The notes beneath the pieces are model-generated. The model had not been told where the DNA came from, searched no databases, and saw only the letters and a program-made list of their open reading frames with translations. Shown here in pieces: positions 51,045 through 60,051 of a stretch of 64,000 nucleotides of DNA. Source of the DNA: Saccharopolyspora elongata (GTDB lineage Bacteria > Actinomycetota > Actinomycetes > Mycobacteriales > Pseudonocardiaceae); NCBI RefSeq assembly GCF_004348985.1, contig NZ_SMKW01000040.1:1-64000 (forward strand). The letters are read 5' to 3'. Within the stretch, counting starts at the first letter, position 1; each line of letters starts with the position of its first letter. The translations under genes were made by a program, and so were the position numbers.

Positions 51045-51697
51045 GAGCCGCTCACCCCCGCCCGCGCCCACGGCGTCAGCAGCCGCCACAACGCCACCAG
51101 CAGCAGGTCGACCACCAGCGCCAGCAGCACGGTCAGCACGATGCCCACGATGATCTGCTCCGGGTAGTCCAGCTGGAACCCGGCGGTGAACAGCCGTCCC
51201 AGGCCGCCGATGCCGACCAGCGCGCCCACGCTGACCAGGCTGATGTTGCTGACCGACGCGACCCGGACGGCGGCCGCCAGCACCGGCACCGCCAGCAGCA
51301 GCTCCACGGCCAGGAACCGCCGGCCGGAGCGGTAGCCCATCGCGGTCGCGGCGGTGACGATGTGCGCGGGCACCGATTCCAGGGCGTCCCGGACCGGCCG
51401 CACCAGCAGCGCCGCGGTGTAGAGCGTCAGGGCGATGATCACGTTGATCGAGGACAGCAGCGGCGTGCCCAGCAGCCCGGGGATGATCACGAACAGGGCC
51501 AGCGACGGGATCGTGTAGAAGATGTTGGCGCTGCCCTGCAGCAGGCCGCGCAGCCAGCGCACCTGCTGCGCGAGACGGCCCAGCGGCAGCGCCACCAGGA
51601 CGCCGAGCAGCAGCGGCAGCAGCGAGAGGTAGATGTGCTGGCCGAGTTGTTCGAGCACCATCTCCCGGTTGCTGGGGCTGCTGAAGAAGTCGATCAT
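51041..51697 (-). CDS. Osmoprotectant ABC transporter permease 1
   Basis: A 218-residue permease. MIDFFSSPSNREMVLEQLGQ leads into the first helix, FYTIPSLALFVIIPGLLG matches OpuCB/OpuCD permeases, and the coupling loop is IVTAATAMGYRSGRRFLAVE LLLAVP. It overlaps the ATPase stop by ATGA and permease 2 by GTGA, so all four subunits are translationally coupled. Confidence 0.9.
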   Translation of the reverse strand: MIDFFSSPSNREMVLEQLGQHIYLSLLPLLLGVLVALPLGRLAQQVRWLRGLLQGSANIFYTIPSLALFVIIPGLLGTPLLSSINVIIALTLYTAALLVRPVRDALESVPAHIVTAATAMGYRSGRRFLAVELLLAVPVLAAAVRVASVSNISLVSVGALVGIGGLGRLFTAGFQLDYPEQIIVGIVLTVLLALVVDLLLVALWRLLTPWARAGVSGS

Positions 51698-52791
51698 GTC
51701 AGCCCTTCGCCGTCCGCGCGGCGGTGCTGCTCGATCAGGCCGAGCACGTGGTCGGCGGTGATCACGCCGACGTACCGGCCGTCGCCGTCGACGACGACGC
51801 CGAGACCCGACGGTGTGGACAGCGCCGCGTCCAGCGCTCCGCGCAGCGGGGTGTGCCGGGTGTGCAGCGAGCCGCCGGCGACCAGCTGCGCCTCGGCCAG
51901 CTCACCATCCACAGTGGAACCCGGCGGGAGCCAGCCGCGCGGCCGGCCCTCGCCGTCCAGCGCGAGCCGCCAGCGCTGCTCCGGCGCCACCCGCGTCCCC
52001 ACCTCGACCGTGGCCACCAGTTTCGGGCTCAGCCCGTCGGAGTCCACGAACGACAGTCGGCGGTAGCCGCGGTCCTTGCCGACGAAGGAGGTCACGAAGT
52101 CGTCGGCCGGCTCCGCGAGCAGGTCGTCGGGCGCGGCGTACTGGACGAGGTGCCCGCCCTGGCGCAGCACCGCGACCTTCTCGCCCAGCTTCACGGCCTC
52201 GTCGATGTCGTGCGTGACGAACAGGACCGTCTTGTCCAGCTCGTCCTGCAACCGCAGCAGCTCGTCCTGCAAGCCCTCGCGCACGACCGGGTCCACGGCG
52301 CTGAACGGCTCGTCCATAAGCAGCACCGGCGGATCGGCGGCCAGCGCCCGGGCCACCCCGACGCGCTGCTGCTGACCACCGGAGAGCTGCGCCGGGTAGC
52401 GCTTGCCCAGCTCCTGCGACAGCCCCACCAACTCCAGCAGCTCGCTCGCGCGCCGCCGAGCCTCCTGCTTGCTGCGACCGTCCAGCACGGGCACCGTCGC
52501 CACGTTGTCGAGGACGTTGCGGTGCGGGAACAGCCCGGCCTGCTGGATCACGTAGCCGATGCCGCGGCGCAGCTGCGCGGGATCGCGCCGGCGGACGTCT
52601 TCGCCACCCACCAGCACCGTTCCCGACGACGGCTCGATCATCCGGTTCACCATCCGCATCAGGGTGGTCTTGCCGCACCCGGACGGCCCCACCAGGACGG
52701 TGATCGTGCCAGCCCCCACCGACAGGCTCAGCTCTTGGACGGCGACAGTGCCGTTGTCGTACTGCTTGCGCACGGCCTGGAACTCGATCAA
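51694..52791 (-). CDS. Osmoprotectant ABC transporter ATP-binding protein
   Basis: A 365-residue OpuCA/ProV-like ATPase. Walker A GPSGCGKTT (35-43), signature LSGGQQQRVGVARAL and Walker B VLLMDEPFSAVDP. The C-terminal region holds a CBS-like segment, YVGVITADHVLGLIEQH, which in OpuA-type ATPases senses ionic strength. The TTG start at 52791 has GAGGGGG upstream; the longer reading frame upstream is non-coding in character. First gene of the operon; uptake of betaine-like solutes under osmotic stress is expected. Confidence 0.92.
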   Translation of the reverse strand: MIEFQAVRKQYDNGTVAVQELSLSVGAGTITVLVGPSGCGKTTLMRMVNRMIEPSSGTVLVGGEDVRRRDPAQLRRGIGYVIQQAGLFPHRNVLDNVATVPVLDGRSKQEARRRASELLELVGLSQELGKRYPAQLSGGQQQRVGVARALAADPPVLLMDEPFSAVDPVVREGLQDELLRLQDELDKTVLFVTHDIDEAVKLGEKVAVLRQGGHLVQYAAPDDLLAEPADDFVTSFVGKDRGYRRLSFVDSDGLSPKLVATVEVGTRVAPEQRWRLALDGEGRPRGWLPPGSTVDGELAEAQLVAGGSLHTRHTPLRGALDAALSTPSGLGVVVDGDGRYVGVITADHVLGLIEQHRRADGEGLT

Positions 52792-52843
52792 CCGAGCCCC
52801 CTCGTAGATCGTCGCGGTCCCCCAAACCTGGCCGACCCTAGCT

Positions 52844-52871
52844 CGATCGGCCGAATCGTGCGATCGGCCGA
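52844..52871. promoter_or_regulatory. Direct repeat in the opuC-like/BpsA-like divergent region
   Basis: CGATCGGCCGA occurs twice (52844-52854 and 52861-52871), 17 bp centre to centre, in the 174-bp divergent gap. The pair also reads as CTCG...CGAG symmetry. Candidate regulator site for the transport operon. Confidence 0.4.
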
Positions 52872-52965
52872 GACCATCGCGTGATCTTCTCGACAGCGCG
52901 CTCCCACCCTCTGGGAACCGGCGCGGCAGCGGCCGCGCGGGGCACGCCGTAAGGTTGAGAACCCG

Positions 52966-54510
52966 ATGAACACTGCTCAGCACCCCGCAACTCCCGAGCC
53001 CGTCGACGCCGTGCAAGCGGTGCTCGCCGAAGCCGGAGTCCTCGCCCGACGGCTGCGCGAAGTCCTCGCCCAGCTCGCCGAAGGCCCGCTGCCGCTCGAC
53101 GAGCTGATCCGCCGGACGGCCGTCACGCGGCGCACGGTCGAAGACCTGATCGCCACCGCCGGCCCCGACGTCGAAGCCTCCGGCGAGACGTACCGGCTGA
53201 CGCCGGAGGCCCGCGACCGCTACCGGCAGCGCTTCGCGCTGGACGAGCTGCGCCCCGCCGCGCCCACCGGTGCCGAGCAGCTGGCGAGGATGCGCGAGTT
53301 CGTCGAGAGCGGGCCGGTGCCTACGGCGGCGCTAGACCACGTGACGGCCACGCCGGAAACGGCGCTGCGCCGCGCCGAATGGCTGCGCGACACCTACGAC
53401 CTGCGCGGCGCGCAGGTGCTCTGCCTGGGCGACCACGACCTGACTTCGCTGGCGTTGAGCATCGTCGTGCCGTCGGCGTCGGTGACCGTGGTGGACGTCG
53501 ACGAGCGCATCCTGGAACACATCGACTCGGTCTCGGCCGAGCACGGCTTCGCCGTCCGCACGATGCACGCCGACCTGCGGTTCGGGGTGCCGCCGGTGCT
53601 GGAGAGCAGCGCGGACCTGGTGTTCACCGATCCGCCCTACACCCCGGAGGGCATCGGGTTGTTCGCCACCCGGGCCGCCGAGTGCCTGGCCGGCCCGAAC
53701 AGCCGGCTGCTGATCGCCTACGGCTACAGCCCGCGGACGCCGGCGCTGGGGCACAAGGTGCAGCAGGAACTGCTGCGGCTGGGCATGGTGTTCGAGGCGA
53801 TCCTGCCCCGGTTCCACCGGTACTTCGGCGCGCAGGCCATCGGCAGCGCCAGCGACCTGTACGTGTGCCAGCCGACCGCGCACACCCGCAAGCTGGCGCT
53901 GCGGCAAGCGCCGGGGATCTACACGCACGGCCCGCAGTCGGTGGAGGCGCTGGAAGCCTCCGCGCCCGCGGAATTCCTGGACGCGATCGGCGAGCGGGTC
54001 GGCGGCCCGGTCACGTCGCTGCGGGACCCCGGCTGGCCGCGGCCGATCCGGCAGCAGCAGGGCGCGCCGGTGTTCGACCTGCGTGCCGACCCGGGGCCGT
54101 GGCTGCTGCGGATGTTGTTGGCCTGCAACGCCGAACGCGCCGGATTCGTGGTGCCGAACAACCACCCGGACATCACCAACGAGCGTGCCCAGCGCGCCAT
54201 TTCCGAGCTGGTCGCGGCGAAGTACCGGCTGCGGTTCCACCGCAGCAGCCCGGACTCGAAGCACGCGATCCTGGTCGCGGACCTGGTTGACACCCCGACG
54301 GTGGCGCACCACCTGCTGACCCGGGCGCACGGCAAGGTCGGCAACGTCTGGCGGGAGGCGCTGATCGCGTGTTCCGAGGCGGACCTGACCAAGCGCGAAG
54401 CCAGGGAACGGGTCGCCGGCCTCGCCCCGAACGCGGCCGACCTCGAACTGCGCCTGATCGACCTGCCCCGCCACCGGATCGCCGACCTGCTCCGCGCCGC
54501 GACACGGTAA
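52966..54510 (+). CDS. BpsA-like (N4-bis(aminopropyl)spermidine synthase family) transferase
   Basis: A 514-residue cytosolic protein. An N-terminal winged-helix-like part (LAEGPLPLDELIRRTAVTRR TVEDLIATAG) is followed by a class I methyltransferase-like fold: VLCLGDHDLTSLALSIV, VTVVDVDERILEHI and LVFTDPPYTPEGIGLF. The layout is that of the archaeal/thermophile BpsA family (DUF43), which adds aminopropyl groups to spermidine. Two signature positions differ from my recollection of BpsA: GDHD rather than GDDD, and DPPY rather than DPPE. DPPY is the hallmark of amino-methyltransferases. A polyamine or amine N-transferase role is therefore likely but the donor is uncertain. It stands alone, divergent from the osmoprotectant operon. 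Confidence 0.75.
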   Translation: MNTAQHPATPEPVDAVQAVLAEAGVLARRLREVLAQLAEGPLPLDELIRRTAVTRRTVEDLIATAGPDVEASGETYRLTPEARDRYRQRFALDELRPAAPTGAEQLARMREFVESGPVPTAALDHVTATPETALRRAEWLRDTYDLRGAQVLCLGDHDLTSLALSIVVPSASVTVVDVDERILEHIDSVSAEHGFAVRTMHADLRFGVPPVLESSADLVFTDPPYTPEGIGLFATRAAECLAGPNSRLLIAYGYSPRTPALGHKVQQELLRLGMVFEAILPRFHRYFGAQAIGSASDLYVCQPTAHTRKLALRQAPGIYTHGPQSVEALEASAPAEFLDAIGERVGGPVTSLRDPGWPRPIRQQQGAPVFDLRADPGPWLLRMLLACNAERAGFVVPNNHPDITNERAQRAISELVAAKYRLRFHRSSPDSKHAILVADLVDTPTVAHHLLTRAHGKVGNVWREALIACSEADLTKREARERVAGLAPNAADLELRLIDLPRHRIADLLRAATR

Positions 54511-54597
54511 CGGCCGCGACCCCACAGGAGGTCCAGGGTTTCGCCGCCAACGGGGCCGTGCGGGCTTCGCAGGGGCTGTCCGGGCTCTCGTCCTGCG

Positions 54598-54660
54598 CGC
54601 CGTTTTCGCGCGAAAACGGCGTTCCGCAGGCCTGCAGGGCGACGGTTTCGCGCGAAAACG
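54598..54660. repeat. Two TTTCGCGCGAAA palindromes
   Basis: In the 164-bp convergent gap between the BpsA-like and GGDEF-EAL genes. CGCCGTTTTCGC with its complement (54598-54621) is a perfect 24-bp palindrome. The second copy, CGGTTTCGCGCGAAAACG, lies at 54643-54660. Same family as at 478-580. Confidence 0.85.
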
Positions 54661-54674
54661 GAACCTCCCGGGCG

Positions 54675-57485
54675 TCAGGCTCCCGGGATCGGCACGGGGC
54701 CGCGTTCGAGGAGGCCGCGGAACTCGCGGGCCGGGATCGCCTTGGAGAACAGCCAGCCCTGGTAGGCGTCCACGCCGACGCCGCAGAGCACGTGGAACTG
54801 CGTCGCGGTCTCCACGCCTTCGGCGACGCACTGGCGGCCCATCGCGCGCGCCATGTCCACGACCGCCCGCGCCACCGCGAAGTCCGAGGCGTCGCCGCCG
54901 ACGCCGGCGACGAACCGGCGGTCCACCTTGATGATCTGCGCCGGCAGGTCCTTCAGCCGGGCCAGCGACGAGTAGCCGGTGCCGAAGTCGTCGACGGCGA
55001 ACCGCACGCCGCGCGCCACCAGCTCGCCCATCTCGTGCCGGGTCCGCGACGGCAGGTCCACCAGCGCCGTCTCCACCAGCTCCAGGATCACCCGGTTCCA
55101 GGCGATGCCGGTCTCGGCGACGATGTCGGCGACCCCGTCGACGAACTCCGGGCCGCCCGGCACCAGGCCCGCCAGGTTCACCGCGACGCCGACCGGGCGG
55201 CCGTTGCGGGCCGGCCACGTCGCCGCCTCCCGGAGCGCGGTCCGCAGGACCCAGCGGTCCAGCTCGCGCAGCAGGTCGCCCTGCTCCGCGACCGGCAGGA
55301 ACGCGTCCGGCGCGAGCATCCCGCGATCCGGGTGCGGCCAGCGCACCAGCGCCTCGGCGGTGACCACCACCCCTTCGGAGTTCACCACGGGCTGGTAGTG
55401 CAGGACGAGCCCGTCGTTGTTCAGCGCCTCCCGCAGCTGGCCCTCCAGCTGCAGCTGCCGGTCCGCCGAGGCCATCAGGGCGGGGCTGGCCAGCGAGACC
55501 TTGCCGGTGCCGCGGCGCTTCGCCTCGAACATCGCCGCGTCGGCGAACCGCAGCAGGTCCTCGCCGCCGGCCCCCGATCCGTTGGGCACCGCGGCGCCGA
55601 TCGACGACGACACCCGGATCAGCTGGCCGTGCACCGGCACCGCGGTGCGCAGCAGCCCGGACACCCGGGTCGCCAGCGAGTCGACGCCGCCGACGGCCTC
55701 GATGTCCTGGCAGATAATCACGAATTCGTCGCCGGACAGCCGGGCCGCCGTGCAGCCGTCCGGCAGCCCGCCTTCGAGCCGCCGGGCCAGCGCGACCAGC
55801 AGCTCGTCCCCGGCGTCGTGACCCAGTGAATCGTTTACCCGTTTGAAGTTGTCGATGTCGCAGAACAGCACCGCGACGCGGTGCGAGTCGGCGCGCCCGA
55901 GCAACCTGAGCAGCAGGTCCTTCACCGCCGCGCGGTTCGGCAGCCCGGTCAGGTCGTCGTGGGTGGCCTGGTAGCGCAGGGCCTCGGCCGCGCGCCGCCG
56001 CTCGGTGATGTCCTGGAAGACCACCAGCCAGAACTGGGTGCCGTCGTCCTGCACCGACGACGAAGTGTGCAGCTCGCAGTACACCGGCTCGCCGTCGGAG
56101 CGCACCAGCACCCGCTGCGGTACCCGGCGCCGGAGGCCCGGCCGCTCGCTCGGCGTGGGCAAGCCGGTCTGCCGCTCGTCGGGGTGGGTGATCTGGGGCA
56201 CGGACATGCCGCGCAGCTGCTCCAGCCGGTACCCGAGCAGGTCGCACAGCGTGTCGTTGGCGTCGACCAGCCGCTCGGCCCGGTCGAACAGCCCGATGCC
56301 GACCGGCGTGATGTTGACCAGGTCGCTGAAGCGCTGACTGGACCGCTCCATGCGGGTCACCACCGCGCGCTGCTCGGTGACGTCCTGCACGGTGCCGACC
56401 ATGACGACCTCGCCGTCGGCGTCCTTGATCGCGGTGCCGTGCAGCCGCAGGATCCGCATCGTGCCGTCGATCCGCACGTAGCGGTGCTCGACCTCGATCG
56501 GTTCGCGCCGGTCGATCAGCGGTTCCCACGCCTGCCTGACCCAGTCCCTGTCGTCCGGGTGCACCCGCTCCAGGTAGGTGTCGAAGGTGGTGTGCGCGGT
56601 GGTCGGCTTGCCGATGATCTCGTGCAGCATCCGCGACAGCCGAATGGCGTCGGCCCGCGGATCCCACTCCCAGGTGCCGAGCCGGGCGATCCGCTGCGCG
56701 TCCTGCAGCTTGCGCCGCTCGTCGCGGAGCTGGCGTTCCAGCGCCCGGTGTTCGGTGACGTCCTGGACGGTGCCCTGCACGCGCTCGATCCGGCCGGAGC
56801 GGTTGTACTCGGCACGGCCGGTGCACAGGTAGATCCGCTTGCCGGGCAGGTCGCGGAGCTCGACCTCCAGCAGTTCGCCCTCGGGCGCGGAGAGCACGTC
56901 GGCGTAGAACTGGGCGGCGCGGTCCTTGTCCTCGGGATGGGTCGCCGAGATCATCGAGCCGGCGTCGGTGGCGTTCTCGGCGCCCGAGCCGCCGAGGAAC
57001 TCGGCGAGCACCGGGCTGCGGTAGAGCTCACCGGTTTCCGGGTAGAACACCCAGCTGCCGACCTTGGCGATGCGCTGCGCCTCGATCAGCCAGCGCCGCT
57101 CGTTGGAGTTGGCGGCATCGGCCGCCGCAGGTGCCGCCTCGGTGAGGTCGGAGACGTCCGTCAGCACCGTGACGCGCAGCTGCTCGTCGTCGGCGTGCGG
57201 CCAGCTCAGCGGGCGGACCGGGAGCGGGCCGGTGCGCGTCCGCAGCATCGACACCACGCCGTCGCGGGACACGAGGTCCGCGAGGCGGCAGCCGATCAGC
57301 GCGTCGGGGCCTGGCTCGCCGGCGAGCGTCGCGGCCTGTTCCGTCGCCCGCACCACGATGCCGTCCGCGGTGCTCAGCAGGGCCGGTGCGGCCGGCAGCG
57401 GGACGAGTTCGAACGTTTCGGCGCAGGCGCCGGCCAGGCCGAGACCACCGGAAGCAGTCCGGTTCCGCTCGCTCCGCTCGGTCAA
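54675..57485 (-). CDS. PAS-GGDEF-EAL cyclic-di-GMP turnover protein
   Basis: A 936-residue soluble signalling protein. Several PAS/PAC modules (about residues 40-520; e.g. RIAKVGSWVFYPETGEL and RIARLGTWEWDPRADAI) precede a GGDEF domain (HDDLTGLPNRAAVKDLL; active site LSGDEFVI near 584) and an EAL domain (TAEALVRWPHPDRG near 711; VDDFGTGYSSLARLKDLP; VAEGVET). SGDEF and intact EAL residues suggest both synthase and phosphodiesterase could be active; no RxxD inhibitory site is seen before SGDEF. No membrane segments. The TTG start at 57485 has GGAGGGG at good spacing; GTG 57491 and 57563 are alternatives. Confidence 0.88.
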   Translation of the reverse strand: MTERSERNRTASGGLGLAGACAETFELVPLPAAPALLSTADGIVVRATEQAATLAGEPGPDALIGCRLADLVSRDGVVSMLRTRTGPLPVRPLSWPHADDEQLRVTVLTDVSDLTEAAPAAADAANSNERRWLIEAQRIAKVGSWVFYPETGELYRSPVLAEFLGGSGAENATDAGSMISATHPEDKDRAAQFYADVLSAPEGELLEVELRDLPGKRIYLCTGRAEYNRSGRIERVQGTVQDVTEHRALERQLRDERRKLQDAQRIARLGTWEWDPRADAIRLSRMLHEIIGKPTTAHTTFDTYLERVHPDDRDWVRQAWEPLIDRREPIEVEHRYVRIDGTMRILRLHGTAIKDADGEVVMVGTVQDVTEQRAVVTRMERSSQRFSDLVNITPVGIGLFDRAERLVDANDTLCDLLGYRLEQLRGMSVPQITHPDERQTGLPTPSERPGLRRRVPQRVLVRSDGEPVYCELHTSSSVQDDGTQFWLVVFQDITERRRAAEALRYQATHDDLTGLPNRAAVKDLLLRLLGRADSHRVAVLFCDIDNFKRVNDSLGHDAGDELLVALARRLEGGLPDGCTAARLSGDEFVIICQDIEAVGGVDSLATRVSGLLRTAVPVHGQLIRVSSSIGAAVPNGSGAGGEDLLRFADAAMFEAKRRGTGKVSLASPALMASADRQLQLEGQLREALNNDGLVLHYQPVVNSEGVVVTAEALVRWPHPDRGMLAPDAFLPVAEQGDLLRELDRWVLRTALREAATWPARNGRPVGVAVNLAGLVPGGPEFVDGVADIVAETGIAWNRVILELVETALVDLPSRTRHEMGELVARGVRFAVDDFGTGYSSLARLKDLPAQIIKVDRRFVAGVGGDASDFAVARAVVDMARAMGRQCVAEGVETATQFHVLCGVGVDAYQGWLFSKAIPAREFRGLLERGPVPIPGA

Positions 57486-57712
57486 CTGCACCCCTCCTGC
57501 GTGGCGGCCGCGCGGCCGCCGATTCCGGACGCCGATCCGCCACTGATGAGTGACGTGAGACACAGCTATCCGTGCGGCCGACCTTACCGGTCAATGCACC
57601 CGCAGTAACGCCATGGTGCCGGGGCATCTGACCGGTTCCCTGGAGTGGTGACGGCCGTCGCCCGACATGATGACGCCGACAACCGAAATCCGTTGGCCGC
57701 CGCCGATGCGAC

Positions 57713-57748
57713 GGGGCCGGGGGAGCCGCTGCTGGCTCCCCCGGCCCC
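57713..57748 (-). terminator. Terminator-like hairpin after malic enzyme
   Basis: Arms 57713-57727 and 57734-57748 are perfectly complementary (15 bp, loop GCTGCT), 57 bp beyond the malic enzyme stop on the minus strand. The rest of the 57486-57804 gap shows no gene. Confidence 0.7.
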
Positions 57749-57804
57749 GCTGCACGCCAACCGAACCTACCGCCGTCCGGTCAGGTGGCAACAGCCTCGA
57801 CGGC

Positions 57805-59004
57805 TCATGCCTTCGCGACTCCGTCGGCCCGCGCCGCCTTCGCGACGGCCGCGCTGACCTCGGGCGCCACCCGCGGGTCCAGCGGGCTGGGCACGATGTA
57901 GTCGGCGCTGAGGTCGTCGGCGGCGACGGCCGCGATCGCCTCGGCCGCGGCGACCTTCATGTTGTCGGTGATCTTGCGCGCCCCGACGTCCAGCGCACCC
58001 TTGAAGATGCCCGGGAACGCCAGCACGTTGTTGATCTGGTTCGGGAAGTCGCTGCGCCCGGTGGCGACCACGGCGGCGTACCGCTTGGCGACGTCCGGGT
58101 GGATCTCCGGGTCGGGGTTGGACAGCGCGAACACGATGGCGCCGTCGGCCATCGTCGCCACCAGCTCCTCCGGGAGCTGCCCGACCGAAACGCCGACCAC
58201 CACGTCGGCGCCGCGCAGCGCCTCGGCGGGCCCGCCGGTGATCCCGCTGGCGTTGGTGAACCCGGCGAGCTCCTGCTTGATCGGCGTCAGGTCTTCCCGA
58301 CCGGAGTGGATCACGCCGCGCGAGTCGAGCATGGTGATCTCGCCGACGCCGGCGGTGTGCAAGATCTTCGCGCAGGCCACGCCCGCCGCGCCGGCGCCGG
58401 AGATCACCACTCGCAGCGATCCCAGCTCACGGCCGACGACCTTGGCGGCGTTGCGCAGTGCGGCGAGCACGACCACGGCGGTGCCGTGCTGGTCGTCGTG
58501 CATGACCGGGCAGTCCAGCGCCTCGGAAACCCGGCGCTCCAGCTCGAAGCAGCGCGGCGCGGAGATGTCCTCCAGGTTGACCGCGCCGAACGACGGGCGC
58601 AGCCGGACCAGGGTCTCCACGATCTCGTCGACGTCGGTGGTGTCCAGCACCAGCGGGATCGAGTCGAGCCCGGCGAAGGTCTTGAACAGCGCGGACTTGC
58701 CCTCCATCACCGGCAGCGAGGCCCGCGGCCCGATGTCGCCCAGGCCGAGCACCGCGGTGCCGTCGCTGACCACGGCGACGAGCCGCTGGGTCCACGTGTA
58801 GCGGTCGGCCAGCTCCGGGTCGCTGGCGATCGCCCGGCTGACCTGCGCCACTCCGGGGGTGTAAGCGATCGACAGATCCCGCGCGGAACCAAGCGGCGCG
58901 GTCACGCCGACGGCGAGCTTGCCGCCCTCGTGCGCCGCGAAGATCTCCTCGTTGGTCAAATCCGCACCGACTCCGCTTGCGGTGCTGTCGTTGACGGTGG
59001 TCAC
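57805..59004 (-). CDS. NAD(P)-dependent malic enzyme
   Basis: A 399-residue short-form malic enzyme decarboxylating malate to pyruvate with NAD or NADP reduction. SIAYTPGVAQVSRAIA carries the catalytic Tyr region, LPVMEGKSALFKTFAGLDSI the catalytic Lys, VMHDDQHGTAVVVLAAL the metal-binding Asp pair, and VVISGAGAAGVACAKILHTA the dinucleotide fold. The C-terminus SDFPNQINNVLAFPGIFKGA LDVGA is diagnostic. GTG at 59004 is chosen because TTGGAGG lies seven bases upstream, overriding ATG codons at 59025 and 59070. It links TCA intermediates to pyruvate. Confidence 0.94.
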   Translation of the reverse strand: MTTVNDSTASGVGADLTNEEIFAAHEGGKLAVGVTAPLGSARDLSIAYTPGVAQVSRAIASDPELADRYTWTQRLVAVVSDGTAVLGLGDIGPRASLPVMEGKSALFKTFAGLDSIPLVLDTTDVDEIVETLVRLRPSFGAVNLEDISAPRCFELERRVSEALDCPVMHDDQHGTAVVVLAALRNAAKVVGRELGSLRVVISGAGAAGVACAKILHTAGVGEITMLDSRGVIHSGREDLTPIKQELAGFTNASGITGGPAEALRGADVVVGVSVGQLPEELVATMADGAIVFALSNPDPEIHPDVAKRYAAVVATGRSDFPNQINNVLAFPGIFKGALDVGARKITDNMKVAAAEAIAAVAADDLSADYIVPSPLDPRVAPEVSAAVAKAARADGVAKA

Positions 59005-59444
59005 GGCGTCCCTCCAAGTAGCCATGCCTGCGGCCCGGGCACATTCCGGGCCGGGCGAAGCGGGCGGCACTGTGCCGCCCGTGCGACGCTCGCCCGCCCA
59101 GGCGTGCCGGACAGGCGAGTGTTTCGAAATAACCGAGACCTGCCGCCCTGGTCGGACAGCGGCTCTCGGCGGACGCTGCGGTTCGAACAGTGTGCCAGGC
59201 CGCGAGATCAGTGTCAGCGACCGGGATCACACAACCTCACCAGCAAGTTCAACAATTTGTCAAGGATCGCTGGCAGTACGCGCGTCCTATTTGGATCTGC
59301 TTTCGGCAGTACGCTCGTCCGGTTTCAGTCCGGCATTTCGCAGTACGTACGTCCGGTTTGAATAAAGGGTCGAATAGCTCGCACGGCCGATATCAACTCC
59401 GCCCCACCGATCCGCATTCCGACCGGGCCCATAGGCTTTCGGAC
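59005..59444. promoter_or_regulatory. Divergent region with three 33/34-bp-spaced repeats
   Basis: 440 bp between malic enzyme and the RmlC-like gene. An imperfect hairpin (about 59050-59100, GGGCGGCA/TGCCGCCC core at 59062-59080) lies in the malic enzyme leader. GCAGTACG occurs at 59273, 59306 and 59340, each followed by (C/T)NCGTCC; copies two and three continue GGTTT. Periods are 33 and 34 bp. The last copy ends about 85 bp before the epimerase start. Confidence 0.7.
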
Positions 59445-60047
59445 GTGCAGGTACGTCGACTTGAGATCACGGGCGCCTACGAGTTCACCCCGAAGGCCTT
59501 CCCCGACCACCGCGGGCTGTTCGTCGCACCGTTCCAGGAAGTGGCGTTCGTCGACGCCACCGGGCACCCGCTGCGGGTCGCGCAGACCAACCACAGCGTC
59601 TCCGCGCGCAACGTCATCCGCGGCCTGCACTTCGCCGACGTGCCGCCGGGCCAGGCGAAGTACGTGTACTGCCCGCGCGGCGCGCTGTTAGACGTGGTGG
59701 TCGACATCCGCGTCGGCTCCCCGACCTTCGGGCAGTGGGAGGCGATCCGGCTGGACGCCACCGAATACCGCGCCGTCTACCTCGCCGAGGGGCTCGGCCA
59801 CGCCTTCGCCGCGCTCACCGACGACACCGTGATGACCTACCTCTGCTCCACGCCGTACAACCCGGCGGCCGAGCACGGCATCGACCCGCTCGACCCGGAC
59901 CTGTCGCTGCCGTGGTCCGACCTCGACGGCGAGCCGATCCTGTCCGAAAAGGACCGAGCCGCCCCGGGCCTCGCGCAGGCCGCCGAGCAAGGCCTGCTTC
60001 CGGATTACGAAACCTGCCTGGCCCACTACGAAAGCCTGCGCGGCTGA
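59445..60047 (+). CDS. dTDP-4-dehydrorhamnose 3,5-epimerase family protein
   Basis: A 200-residue RmlC-type cupin. RLEITGAYEFTPKAFPDHRG LF and QTNHSVSARNVIRGLHFADV are the family core; the His of RGLHF acts as catalytic base, and GLGHAFAALTDDTVMTYLCS and YNPAAEHGIDPLDP are also typical. It epimerises C3/C5 (or one) of a dTDP-4-keto-6-deoxysugar on the way to L-rhamnose or antibiotic sugars. No other deoxysugar genes are in the window, so partners lie elsewhere or this is a tailoring orphan. GTG at 59445 gives the family start. Three direct repeats lie upstream. Confidence 0.92.
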   Translation: MQVRRLEITGAYEFTPKAFPDHRGLFVAPFQEVAFVDATGHPLRVAQTNHSVSARNVIRGLHFADVPPGQAKYVYCPRGALLDVVVDIRVGSPTFGQWEAIRLDATEYRAVYLAEGLGHAFAALTDDTVMTYLCSTPYNPAAEHGIDPLDPDLSLPWSDLDGEPILSEKDRAAPGLAQAAEQGLLPDYETCLAHYESLRG

Positions 60048-60051
60048 GCCG

